Below the pieces are notes generated by a model. The model ran no database searches, was not told the DNA's origin, and saw only the letters and a program-made list of their open reading frames with translations. From positions 1,240,001-1,304,000 of the forward strand of contig NZ_CP159833.1 in NCBI RefSeq assembly GCF_047730175.1: a stretch of 64,000 nt of DNA, given 5' to 3'. The position numbers were made by a program, and so were the translations under genes. Below are positions 1-6,966 of the stretch, piece after piece. How positions within the stretch are numbered: position 1 is the first letter of the stretch; the number at the start of each line of letters is the position of its first letter. The DNA is from Marifrigoribacter sp047730175. GTDB lineage: Bacteria > Bacteroidota > Bacteroidia > Flavobacteriales > Flavobacteriaceae.

Positions 1-234
1 ATTAGATACAATGGAAAATTTTCCACGATCTATTTCTTGTATTTTACCTTCTACTTGTAATTTTCTAAGTTTTTTTATAATTAAGTTTCGTCCACTAGCA
101 TCAGTTATTCCTAATGCTGCAGCAATTTGTTTATGGTTGTTTGGTTTTGAAGTATCCTTTCTTAAATAGGAAAGGATGGATTGGGTAAGATTATTTGTAT
201 TAGTATTTCCCCCGCGTTTATTTCTTTTCGACAT
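1..234 (-). CDS. rnr: Ribonuclease R, N-terminal part (runs off the left edge)
   Basis: The leftward frame is open for 78 codons from an ATG at 234 to the window edge. It begins MSKRNKRGG and continues with a small winged-helix-like segment (TQSILSYLRKD, KQIAAALGITDASGRN, LIIKKLRKLQVEGKIQEID). That arrangement, a basic tail followed by a wHTH-like segment, is typical of the N-terminus of Bacteroidota RNase R, a 3'-5' exoribonuclease that degrades structured RNA. The catalytic RNB domain lies outside the window, so the assignment rests on the N-terminus only. It diverges from the DUF2007 gene at 326. Confidence 0.7.
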   Translation of the reverse strand, partial: MSKRNKRGGNTNTNNLTQSILSYLRKDTSKPNNHKQIAAALGITDASGRNLIIKKLRKLQVEGKIQEIDRGKFSIVSN

Positions 235-325
235 TTTATTTTATTATTGGGTGTAAATGTACCAATTATTAACTAATAGAAATATTATATAATTGTTATC
301 TTAGTAGAAACCTAAATAGATTACT

Positions 326-565
326 ATGGAACATTTTAAAACAATCGCTCGATTTACCTATCCTAGTGATTATGCTGTATTAAAGTTAGTTCTTCAGCAA
401 AATGAAATACGTCATGTCTTTTTAAATGAAACAGTAATAAATGTATTACCATTTCATTCAAATGCATTTGGAGGAATTCGACTTCAGGTTCATGAAAATG
501 ACGAACAAAAAGCAATTAAAATTATGAAGGATTTAGATTCAACTTCAGACTTAAAAATTGTTTAA
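326..565 (+). CDS. DUF2007-type putative signal-transducing protein
   Basis: A 79-residue soluble protein without signal peptide or membrane segment. It has the DUF2007 pattern: an N-terminal helix (YAVLKLVLQQNEI), a short strand HVFLNE, then FGGIRLQVHENDEQKAIKIM near residues 48-67. DUF2007 proteins are small ferredoxin-like-fold proteins whose molecular role is not established, so no function is claimed. It stands alone, divergent from rnr and followed by a long AT-rich gap. Confidence 0.65.
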   Translation: MEHFKTIARFTYPSDYAVLKLVLQQNEIRHVFLNETVINVLPFHSNAFGGIRLQVHENDEQKAIKIMKDLDSTSDLKIV

Positions 566-1064
566 ATCAGGTTATGAACATCTATTATATAAATATCAGT
601 TTTTAATTAAATTTTAAAATAAATAATGATGGCTATTATAGCATGTTAATAGCTACTATAACTTTATATCTTTTTATTTTGATTTCAACTTATATCTTTT
701 TGTTCTGATTTATTAACATGTTATCATTATATTTTATAACTGATAAATAAGAAGATACCTATTATATTAACAAATTTAAATATAGAAATTAACAATAAAT
801 TTTTAATAATATTTTTATTTTTTTTGTTTAATATCTAATACATTTTTATTAATAACTTCTATAAAAATAGAAGGGTTATAATTTTGATACTAACTTTTAA
901 AAAACCTATGGAAAATAAAATATTAATATCCTAAAAAACATCTTCTAAAATTATTAACATTAGTTAACAAGCTTATTAACCACTTTTAATATAACTAACC
1001 ATATTAATTAAATTTTAAAATAACCTAGTTTGTATAATTAGTATCTTTGTTAAAAATAGAAAAC
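566..1064. other. AT-rich intergenic stretch with minor repeats
   Basis: About 500 bases without a plausible gene. Two similar ~25-base units lie next to each other at roughly 661-685 and 688-711 and are flanked by an 8-base inverted repeat (CATGTTAA at 642-649, TTAACATG at 713-720). A 20-base AT-only direct repeat lies at 603-622 and 1004-1023. Apart from the rpiB promoter at the right end, I see no RNA gene or terminator here. Confidence 0.4.
1042..1049 (+). promoter_or_regulatory. Bacteroidota -7 promoter element before rpiB
   Basis: TATCTTTG matches TAnnTTTG and ends 15 bases before the ATG at 1065. No good -33 TTG is present at the usual distance. The element overlaps an in-frame TTG at 1047 and so argues against that TTG being the start codon. 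Confidence 0.5.
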
Positions 1065-1496
1065 ATGAAAATAGCTATAGGTAACGATCACGCTGGACCC
1101 GATTATAAATTTGCTATTATTAAATATTTAGAATCACAAAATATCTCAGTTATAAATCATGGGACAGATACCTTAGATAGTGTAGATTATCCAGATTTTG
1201 TACATCCTGTTGCTGCAGCTGTTAATGATAATTTAGTAGATGTAGGGATATTAATTTGTGGTAGTGCAAATGGAGTAGCGATGACAGCAAATAAATATAA
1301 AAATGTTAGAGCTGGATTGTGTTGGAATAAAGAAATCGTAGATTTAATAAGACGCCACAATAACGCAAATATTTTATGTATCCCCGCTCGTTTTACAGCA
1401 ATACCTCAAGTGTTAGAAATGGTTAAAGTTTTTTTAGCGACAGAATTTGAAGGAGGTCGTCACCAAACCAGGGTAGATAAAATAAAATGTTCCTAA
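1065..1496 (+). CDS. rpiB: Ribose-5-phosphate isomerase B
   Basis: This 143-residue RpiB/LacAB-family protein interconverts ribose 5-phosphate and ribulose 5-phosphate in the cytosolic pentose phosphate pathway. Visible motifs are NDHAG (7-11), DYPDF (41-45), the catalytic-cysteine loop ICGSANG with Cys65, RRHNNANIL with His98, and a C-terminal FEGGRH. The loop reads CGSANG rather than the commoner CGTGIG. The frame is also open from a TTG at 1047, but that codon lies inside the -7 element, so the ATG at 1065 (MKIAIGNDHAG) is chosen. The CDF transporter starts four bases after the stop, so the two are probably cotranscribed. Confidence 0.9.
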   Translation: MKIAIGNDHAGPDYKFAIIKYLESQNISVINHGTDTLDSVDYPDFVHPVAAAVNDNLVDVGILICGSANGVAMTANKYKNVRAGLCWNKEIVDLIRRHNNANILCIPARFTAIPQVLEMVKVFLATEFEGGRHQTRVDKIKCS

Positions 1497-1500
1497 GATC

Positions 1501-2418
1501 ATGGGTCATTATCATTCACATAAGCACTCACATTCAAATAGTAGTTTAAAGGGTAAAAAATTATTATTTACAATCCTTTTAAATATTTTAATAACTGTTG
1601 CTCAAGTAATAGGTGGAATAGTTTCAGGGAGTTTATCTTTACTCTCAGACGCGCTACACAACTTTAGCGATGTTATTTCATTAGTAATAAGTTATATAGC
1701 AGATATTTTTTCAAAAAAAAAAGCCTCTTTAAAAAGAACATTTGGTTATAAAAGAGCCGAAATAATGGCTGCTTTTATTAATTCATCAACCTTAATAATT
1801 GTAGGTTTTATTTTAATTTTTGAAGCTATTGAACGTTTTTATAATCCACAGGAAATAGAAAGCGAAATAGTTATTTGGTTAGCTTTATTAGCGATTGCAG
1901 CGAATGGATTAAGTGTTTTATTGCTTCAGAAAGACTCCAAAGAAAATATGAATATGCGCTCAGCGTATGTTCATTTGTTTTCAGATATGGCCGCTTCGAT
2001 AGCTGTTTTAATTGGTGGATTATTAATGAAATACTACCAAGTGTTTTGGGTAGATAGTGTATTAACAATTCTAATAGCAATTTATTTATTATTTGTAGGG
2101 TACGATTTATTTAAATCTTCTTTTAAAATATTAATGCTGTATACGCCTGATAATATAAACATTAAAAAAGTAAATGAACGTATTAGTCAAATTTCTGAAG
2201 TAAAAAATGTGCACCATATTCATACTTGGCAGTTAAATGAATTTGAAGTTCATATGGAAGCTCATATTGATTTTAATAAAAATATATCTTTATCTGAATT
2301 CAATGTGATTTTACATGAAATTGAAGAACTTTTATATAATGATTTTGGTATTAATCATGTAAACCTACAACCTGAATATCTTTTAGATGACGTAAAAGAT
2401 ATAGTAGTACAAGACTAA
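1501..2418 (+). CDS. Cation diffusion facilitator (CzcD/ZitB-type metal exporter)
   Basis: A 305-residue inner-membrane protein. It has a His-rich N-terminus (GHYHSHKHSHS), six predicted transmembrane helices and a C-terminal cytoplasmic domain. The CDF metal-site pairs are visible: HxxxD in TM2 (SDALHNFSD, His53/Asp57) and HxxxD in TM5 (YVHLFSD). The C-terminal domain has HHIHTWQL and HVNLQPE, typical of zinc-exporting members. It probably exchanges cytosolic Zn(II), or another divalent cation, for protons. The metal cannot be fixed from sequence alone. It starts directly after rpiB. Confidence 0.88.
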   Translation: MGHYHSHKHSHSNSSLKGKKLLFTILLNILITVAQVIGGIVSGSLSLLSDALHNFSDVISLVISYIADIFSKKKASLKRTFGYKRAEIMAAFINSSTLIIVGFILIFEAIERFYNPQEIESEIVIWLALLAIAANGLSVLLLQKDSKENMNMRSAYVHLFSDMAASIAVLIGGLLMKYYQVFWVDSVLTILIAIYLLFVGYDLFKSSFKILMLYTPDNINIKKVNERISQISEVKNVHHIHTWQLNEFEVHMEAHIDFNKNISLSEFNVILHEIEELLYNDFGINHVNLQPEYLLDDVKDIVVQD

Positions 2419-2511
2419 AATTTATGAAACGAGCATACTAAAAGGTTTATCATTTACTAAAAAGATAAATAGCGAACAGCATGTGACCTTTAAAAATAAT
2501 AATATAGACAC

Positions 2512-2952
2512 ATGAACATAACAATTAAAAATTTTTCTGAATTAAATATTTATGAGCTATACGATATCTTACAAATTCGCTCTGAAGTTTTTGTAGTAGA
2601 ACAAGATTGTGTATACCAAGATATCGATGGAAAAGATCAAAAAGCACTTCATATTATAGGTGAAAAAGAAGGAAAAATAATTGCGTATACCCGTTGTTTT
2701 GCACCTGGTGATTATTTTGAAAATGCATCAATCGGTAGGGTAGTGGTAGAAATTTCTCAACGTAAATTTAAATACGGACATGATATTATGAAAGCTTCCA
2801 TTGAAGCAATAAAAAACAAATATCAAACCAACACAATTAAACTATCCGCACAAGTCTATCTAACTAATTTTTACGAATCTCACGGTTTTAAACAAGTAGG
2901 CGAGGGCTATTTAGAAGATGGAATTCCACATATTGCAATGTTGAAAAAATAA
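2512..2952 (+). CDS. elaA: ElaA-type GNAT acetyltransferase
   Basis: A 146-residue single-domain GNAT protein. The N-terminal LYDILQIRSEVFVVEQDCVYQDIDG is characteristic of the ElaA subgroup. The acetyl-CoA-binding region follows as IGRVVVEISQRKFKYGHDIMKAS, and the C-terminal part ends in FYESHGFKQVGEGYLEDGIPHIAM. The substrate is unknown. It is transcribed alone, 93 bases after the CDF gene. Confidence 0.8.
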   Translation: MNITIKNFSELNIYELYDILQIRSEVFVVEQDCVYQDIDGKDQKALHIIGEKEGKIIAYTRCFAPGDYFENASIGRVVVEISQRKFKYGHDIMKASIEAIKNKYQTNTIKLSAQVYLTNFYESHGFKQVGEGYLEDGIPHIAMLKK

Positions 2953-3168
2953 TTATTGTTTTGTAAACACCTATTTGTTAGTGATATATTTATTTACAAG
3001 CGCTTACAAGTAATTATAAACGAAAGTAAGTACGTAACAACCAACTAAAATATTTCTATCACACTAAGTTTGCCCTGTTGAATCGAGTTAACCTATAAAC
3101 GGCCGATTTAGATTCAGTTCGCTAGATCCTTGAGATGAACTTAAGGACAAATTTAAAATATAGAAATT
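2953..3168 (+). other. Leader region upstream of ssb with a candidate -7 element
   Basis: The 216-base gap contains TAAGTTTG (3065-3072), which fits TAnnTTTG and would give an ssb leader of about 90 bases. No -33 TTG sits at the usual distance, so this is weak. The leader also contains the short palindromes AAGCGCTT and CGGCCG. I see no gene here. Confidence 0.3.
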
Positions 3169-3504
3169 ATGAGTACACTAAGAAACAAAGTTCAATTAAT
3201 TGGAAATTTAGGAAATGATCCAGAAATCATCACATTAGATTCTGGAAAAAAATTAGCAAAATTTAATATTGCCACCAACGAAACCTATAAAAACGCACAA
3301 GGTGAAAAAGTAACCGACACGCAATGGCATAATGTGGTTGCCTGGGGAAAAACAGCTGAGATTATTGAAACCTATATAACCAAAGGAAAAGAAGTTGCTG
3401 TAGAAGGAAAACTAACCTCTAGAAGTTATGAAGACAAAGAAGGACAAAAAAAATATATCACCGAAGTAGTGTGTAATGAAATTTTGATGTTAGGGAGTAA
3501 ATAA
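3169..3504 (+). CDS. ssb: Single-stranded DNA-binding protein (short form)
   Basis: A 111-residue protein that is essentially one OB fold. It has the SSB opening LRNKVQLIGNLGNDPEI, then AKFNIATNETY, TQWHNVVAWGKTAE, KGKEVAVEGKLTSRSYEDK and YITEVVCNEILML. It ends GSK right after the last strand, so it lacks the acidic C-terminal tip by which replicative SSBs recruit partner proteins. It may therefore be a secondary SSB, with a longer one elsewhere. It is transcribed alone and closed by a strong terminator. A decayed copy lies at 5225-5405. Confidence 0.9.
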   Translation: MSTLRNKVQLIGNLGNDPEIITLDSGKKLAKFNIATNETYKNAQGEKVTDTQWHNVVAWGKTAEIIETYITKGKEVAVEGKLTSRSYEDKEGQKKYITEVVCNEILMLGSK

Positions 3505-3521
3505 AATAATAGTATAGAATT

Positions 3522-3550
3522 AAAAGGCGAGCATAGGCTCGCCTTTTTTT
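3522..3550 (+). terminator. Rho-independent terminator of ssb
   Basis: Perfect 11-base stem: AAAAGGCGAGC (3522-3532), loop ATAG, GCTCGCCTTTT (3537-3547), continuing into a T run. The A run on the left means it could also act on the leftward operon that converges here. Confidence 0.9.
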
Positions 3551-3552
3551 AT

Positions 3553-4191
3553 CTAAAACAACTCATATTGCCCTTTTAGCCTTAGGGTTACAACAATAGC
3601 TTGCTTGCTTTCATTTCTAAAATACCAGCCGTGCTTTCCTTCAAAAGGAGCGGTAAAAGTTCCTGCCATATTGTTGGAATAGGCTAGCGTATAACTTTCA
3701 TAGAATACATTTTCTGGTGGATTTGCTTGTTTCACTTCTCCATGAAAATCGATATACACAATACCTTGATCAGTGACCCACTCATACTTAACACTTCCAT
3801 ATTTAAGCATCTTAAATTTATATTCAAGCCCTTTTCCAGCCGGGATAGATACACTTAAAGTATCTTCCTTTGGAGAGAACTGTGTTTCTGGTGCTGAATT
3901 TTGAGCTTCAATAGGTTTAGGAACACTAGCTGGAGATCCTAATTTTTCAAGTTTTAATTTTTTAAAATTTAGAACAGATGTTTTGGTATCGTCAGTTTCA
4001 TTGGTGTTGGAGGCTGCTTCGCTTTGGTATAACTTTCCGAATCCAAAAAGGTTCCCTGTTCCTAAGGGATCCATTCCGTATTCGGCAGGAAAAACGGCCG
4101 CTAATAGAACTAGAATACCAACTAATAAGGCGATTCCGATAGATTTTAGGAGCTGTTTTTTACCCATAAGGGGCTGTTTGTTTGTGTCCAT
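3553..4191 (-). CDS. Membrane-anchored partner of HupE-type protein
   Basis: A 212-residue protein with one N-terminal transmembrane anchor (about 16-35, IGIALLVGILVLLAAVFPAEYG) and an extracytoplasmic part. A linker of about 80 residues precedes a beta-rich domain (about 110-212) containing KYEWVTDQGIVYIDFHGE, SYTLAYSNNMAGTFTAPFEGKHGWYFRN and VVTLRLKGQYEL. A similar PAEYGxDPxG segment after the anchor occurs, as I recall, in proteobacterial 'transmembrane anchor' proteins encoded next to HupE homologues. No enzymatic motif is visible. It is the last gene of a three-gene operon, 9 bases after the HupE-type gene, and probably acts with that protein at the membrane. Confidence 0.65.
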   Translation of the reverse strand: MDTNKQPLMGKKQLLKSIGIALLVGILVLLAAVFPAEYGMDPLGTGNLFGFGKLYQSEAASNTNETDDTKTSVLNFKKLKLEKLGSPASVPKPIEAQNSAPETQFSPKEDTLSVSIPAGKGLEYKFKMLKYGSVKYEWVTDQGIVYIDFHGEVKQANPPENVFYESYTLAYSNNMAGTFTAPFEGKHGWYFRNESKQAIVVTLRLKGQYELF

Positions 4192-4200
4192 AATAAGGTG

Positions 4201-4920
4201 TTAAGACATGAAATATCCGGTTAATTGAAATCCGAGCAGTAGGAATCCTGCTGCCATTAATAGAGTATTGGTGATTTTAGAAAATTTAAGATAGCTATCG
4301 TACCTTCTCCAAATGGCGATGAGTAATACTACAAAACCCAAGGCTAAAAACTGACCAATTTCTACTCCCAGATTAAATCCTAATAAATTGATAAAAAGGC
4401 CTTCTTTGTCAAACTCAAACTCTTGTAATTTGGTGGCTAAACCAAAACCGTGAAACAACCCAAAAATGAGGACAGCAGCCTTGGTGTTAGGCTGTTTTCC
4501 AAAGAACCGTTTAAACCCCCCTAGATTATCAAACCCTTTGTAAACAATCGATAAAGCTATAACTGCATCTATTAAAAAAGCATTTACCTGAATATCGGCC
4601 ATCACCCCAAGCAAAAGCGTAGCGCTATGTCCAAGGGTAAAATAACTAACATATATAATTACTTCTCGGATTCTAAATAAAAAGAAAATAACTCCTATCA
4701 AAAAGAGTAAATGATCGTATCCTGTAATCATATGTTTTGCCCCAACATAGAGAAAAGGACCAAAGGCAACCCCTTTATTTAATGATAAAAAGGTTTGTGT
4801 TTGTTCATCAACACCATGTGCATAAACTCCCAAGGAGATTAAACAAAAAAGTAGTATAACCGAACGGTTTATTAGTTTTTTAAGGCTTGTGTTCATCAAT
4901 ATTGAAAATAAAGGCTTCAT
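4201..4920 (-). CDS. HupE/UreJ-type membrane protein (putative metal transporter)
   Basis: A 239-residue membrane protein. It has an N-terminal signal/TM segment (SVILLFCLISLGVYAHG) and about six more helices. The family signature ITGYDHLLFLIGVIFFL is at about 68-84, and FGLFHGFGLATKLQEF follows later. HupE/UreJ homologues are linked to nickel or cobalt uptake, but this subgroup is also found without hydrogenase or urease genes, as here, so the metal is open. Starting at the inner Met at 4896 would give a more compact signal peptide. The neighbours are a His-tailed lipoprotein upstream and an anchored partner downstream. Confidence 0.75.
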   Translation of the reverse strand: MKPLFSILMNTSLKKLINRSVILLFCLISLGVYAHGVDEQTQTFLSLNKGVAFGPFLYVGAKHMITGYDHLLFLIGVIFFLFRIREVIIYVSYFTLGHSATLLLGVMADIQVNAFLIDAVIALSIVYKGFDNLGGFKRFFGKQPNTKAAVLIFGLFHGFGLATKLQEFEFDKEGLFINLLGFNLGVEIGQFLALGFVVLLIAIWRRYDSYLKFSKITNTLLMAAGFLLLGFQLTGYFMS

Positions 4921-4947
4921 TCATTATTTTACCCAACGCCTAGAAGT

Positions 4948-5148
4948 TTAATGAGCGTGTCCGTGTTCTTTTACTTGGCGAATGCTATCGAGACGTCTTT
5001 TTTCATCTGTATCGATTTCGGGCTGTTCTTCTACTTTTTCGACTTTAACATCGACATCAGCTTCCTTTTCTGCTTCTTTATGTTCTCTACAAGAAGTCAA
5101 TAAGCTCATAGATAAGGCGGCTGCAATAATTAGTGTTTTGGTTTTCAT
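4948..5148 (-). CDS. Small acidic lipoprotein with His-rich tail
   Basis: A 66-residue lipoprotein. The signal MKTKTLIIAAALSMSLLTSC ends in a lipobox (LTSC, Cys20). The mature part is highly charged (EADVDVKVEKVEEQPEIDTDEK) and the chain ends EHGHAH, a possible metal ligand cluster. I recognise no domain family. It is the first gene of the HupE-type operon, 27 bases upstream of the HupE-type gene, and may present a metal ion to that system. That role is inference from the tail and the gene order. Confidence 0.6.
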   Translation of the reverse strand: MKTKTLIIAAALSMSLLTSCREHKEAEKEADVDVKVEKVEEQPEIDTDEKRRLDSIRQVKEHGHAH

Positions 5149-5224
5149 AAAAGGATATTTAAAATTGATTATTTTAATGGGATTGCATTAAAAACATTTT
5201 CTGAAATTTAGTAGTTCTTTTTCA

Positions 5225-5405
5225 GAAAAAAGAAAATTTACAAAAGAAATTTAATAATACCAATAATAAAACCTCTATTACAAAAGGAAAAGAAGTAGCT
5301 GTTGAAGAAAAGCTAACCTTAAACCTTATAAAGATAAATGAGGATAAAAAAGGTATCTAATAGAAATGATGTAAAAAAAATATTGATTTTAAACCAAAAG
5401 AGCAA
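5225..5405 (+). pseudogene. Decayed second copy of ssb
   Basis: The sequence aligns with the 3' two thirds of the intact ssb at 3169. One stretch reads KFNNTNNKTS and then ITKGKEVAVEEKLT, against KFNIATNETY and ITKGKEVAVEGKLT in the intact protein. The 29 codons between these blocks are missing. In the intact gene that segment lies between two copies of GAAACCTATA (3280-3289 and 3367-3376), so slippage between direct repeats explains the deletion. After KLT the frame shifts: YKDK-stop-G-stop-KRYLIEMM aligns with YEDKEGQKKYITEVV, and a further shift gives CKKILIL against CNEILML. It is not translatable. It lies on the far side of the HupE-type operon from ssb, in the same orientation. Confidence 0.85.
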
Positions 5406-5536
5406 GTCTTATTAAGGGTTAGGTTACAACAGCTTCCTCTATTTTTTTTACATAACTATGAACTCTTGCTTTTTAGAAGCCTTTAAAACACTATTTAACC
5501 GTTTAAAAACCCAGGTAAAACCTAGCTTAAAATTAT

Positions 5537-5557
5537 TATTAAGATTTATTCTAAATA
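5537..5557 (+). promoter_or_regulatory. Candidate metalloregulator operator (inverted repeat)
   Basis: TATTAAGA-N5-TCTAAATA is an inverted repeat with seven of eight positions complementary. It ends four bases before the -33 TTG of the iron-type operon. Location and the general TTnAGA...TCTnAA shape suggest a Fur-like site, but I cannot verify the consensus for this group. Confidence 0.35.
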
Positions 5558-5560
5558 AGC

Positions 5561-5591
5561 TTGCGAAATTAAAACTTCTATGCTATTTTTG
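5561..5591 (+). promoter_or_regulatory. Promoter of the iron-uptake-type operon
   Basis: TTG (5561-5563), a 20-base spacer, then TATTTTTG (5584-5591). This fits the Bacteroidota -33/-7 promoter and is the best formed in the window. The ATG of the first gene is 38 bases downstream. Confidence 0.7.
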
Positions 5592-5629
5592 CGCTATTCA
5601 TAATAAGTCTAAGTAAAAATAAAACAAAA

Positions 5630-6865
5630 ATGAAAAAAATTACATTAAGTCTTGCCACATTTTTATCAATATTCTTTGCAGCATGTTCATCCGATGACGA
5701 TAATACAGTAAACCCTGTAGGTTCTACAATAACTGCACCAGCAACCTATTCGTTTAATAGGGGTGGAGAAAATACAGTATCCTATGGCGGTCAAACAACA
5801 AGAATAGCGATGGCAAGTCAAACAGCCTCTGCTATAAAAGATAATTCAAAAACACAAACTCAACTTGATGCTATGTTTGCACATGTAGAGGGTGCTAATG
5901 ACTTTGAAGATGTACCTGGATTAGATTTAAATGGTTCTAGTAAAAGTGTAAGAAGTAAAACCGCAGCATCAATTGATTACTTTTCTTCTAACACTACAAG
6001 TTCAAATGCACTAAAAGCAGATTTCGATGGTTACCTAGAAGGACAGGTTCAAGATGTATTTCCAAATTGGGAAACTACCGCAAGCTCTGGAAATTCAGGA
6101 CAACTACAAGAAAATGGCGGTGGATCAACGCGCTATATTAACGCTAAAGGTTTAGAGTATAACCAGGCTTTTGCAAAGGGGCTAATAGGCTCATTAATGA
6201 CTGATCAAATACTAAACAGTTACTTGAGCTCAGCTGTTTTGGATGAAGGTGATAATAGAGAAAATAATAATAACGATGTTCTTGATGAGGGTAAAGACTA
6301 TACCACAATGGAGCATAAATGGGATGAAGCTTTTGGTTATTTATATGGGGCAGAAGAAAACCCTCAGGATCTTGTACCGGTTTTAGGGGCAGATGATTTT
6401 TTAAATAAATATTTAGCTAAAGTAGAGCTTGATCCAAGTTTTGCAGGCATTGCTACAGATATTTATAATGCTTTCAAATTAGGTAGAGCAGCTATAGTTG
6501 GAAAAAATTACACCGTTCGTGATGAGCAAGTAAGTATTTTAAGAGAAAAAATATCTTTGATTATAGCGGTACGATCTGTTTATTACTTACAAGCTGGTAA
6601 AACATACTTAAACGAAAATAATCCTGCAAAAGCATTTCATAACCTTTCTGAAGGTTACGGATTTATTTTTAGTTTGCAGTTCACACGTAAACCAAATACG
6701 GACTCACCTTACTTTAACAAGTCAGAGGTAGATGGTTTTATAGATCAACTGATGGTAGGAAATGGCTTTTGGGACTCAACATCAGAAACATTAGATCAAA
6801 TGTCTAATCAAATTGCTACAGAATTTGGGTTTACTGTTGAAGCAGCAGCTGATGATAACAATTAA
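5630..6865 (+). CDS. DUF4856-type lipoprotein
   Basis: A 411-residue surface or periplasmic lipoprotein with a signal peptide and lipobox (FFAACSSDDD). The body matches the DUF4856 pattern as I know it: YSFNRGGENTVSYGGQTTRIAM near the N-terminus, then LDAMF, YFSSNTTSS, GLEYNQAFAKGLIGSLMTDQILNSYL, MEHKWDEAFGYLYGA and GRAAIVGKNY. Such genes are commonly found with imelysin-like and TonB-receptor genes in Bacteroidota, which suggests a part in iron or haem acquisition. The biochemical role is unknown. It is the first gene of a five-gene operon and is followed by a stem-loop and an internal promoter element before the imelysin-like gene. Confidence 0.8.
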   Translation: MKKITLSLATFLSIFFAACSSDDDNTVNPVGSTITAPATYSFNRGGENTVSYGGQTTRIAMASQTASAIKDNSKTQTQLDAMFAHVEGANDFEDVPGLDLNGSSKSVRSKTAASIDYFSSNTTSSNALKADFDGYLEGQVQDVFPNWETTASSGNSGQLQENGGGSTRYINAKGLEYNQAFAKGLIGSLMTDQILNSYLSSAVLDEGDNRENNNNDVLDEGKDYTTMEHKWDEAFGYLYGAEENPQDLVPVLGADDFLNKYLAKVELDPSFAGIATDIYNAFKLGRAAIVGKNYTVRDEQVSILREKISLIIAVRSVYYLQAGKTYLNENNPAKAFHNLSEGYGFIFSLQFTRKPNTDSPYFNKSEVDGFIDQLMVGNGFWDSTSETLDQMSNQIATEFGFTVEAAADDNN

Positions 6866-6889
6866 AGTTTTTTTTAATTAACCAAGAAA

Positions 6890-6923
6890 GTAGTTGCCAT
6901 GTATTTTTTTATATGGTAACTAC
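6890..6923 (+). terminator. Stem-loop between the DUF4856 and imelysin-like genes
   Basis: GTAGTTGCCAT (6890-6900) pairs with ATGGTAACTAC (6913-6923) over 11 positions, with one G-U pair. The 12-base loop is T-rich. No long U tract follows, so it may be a partial terminator or an mRNA-processing or stabilising hairpin rather than a full stop. Confidence 0.45.
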
Positions 6924-6927
6924 TTAC

Positions 6928-6935
6928 TAATTTTG
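6928..6935 (+). promoter_or_regulatory. Internal -7 promoter element before the imelysin-like gene
   Basis: TAATTTTG fits TAnnTTTG and lies 31 bases before the ATG at 6967, directly after the stem-loop. No -33 TTG was found, so confidence is limited. Confidence 0.35.
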
Positions 6936-6966
6936 CAAGCATTCTAAAATATAAAAGAGTACAGAT

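Noticed and set aside
603..1023. 20-base direct repeat TTAATTAAATTTTAAAATAA at 603-622 and 1004-1023 as possible attachment sites
   Set aside because: The repeat is purely A and T in a very AT-rich gap, no integrase or cargo lies between the copies, and chance or low complexity is an adequate explanation.
1047..1064. TTG-initiated extension of rpiB
   Set aside because: The TTG is part of a TAnnTTTG promoter element, and the extension has no counterpart in RpiB, whose family starts at MKIAIGNDHAG.
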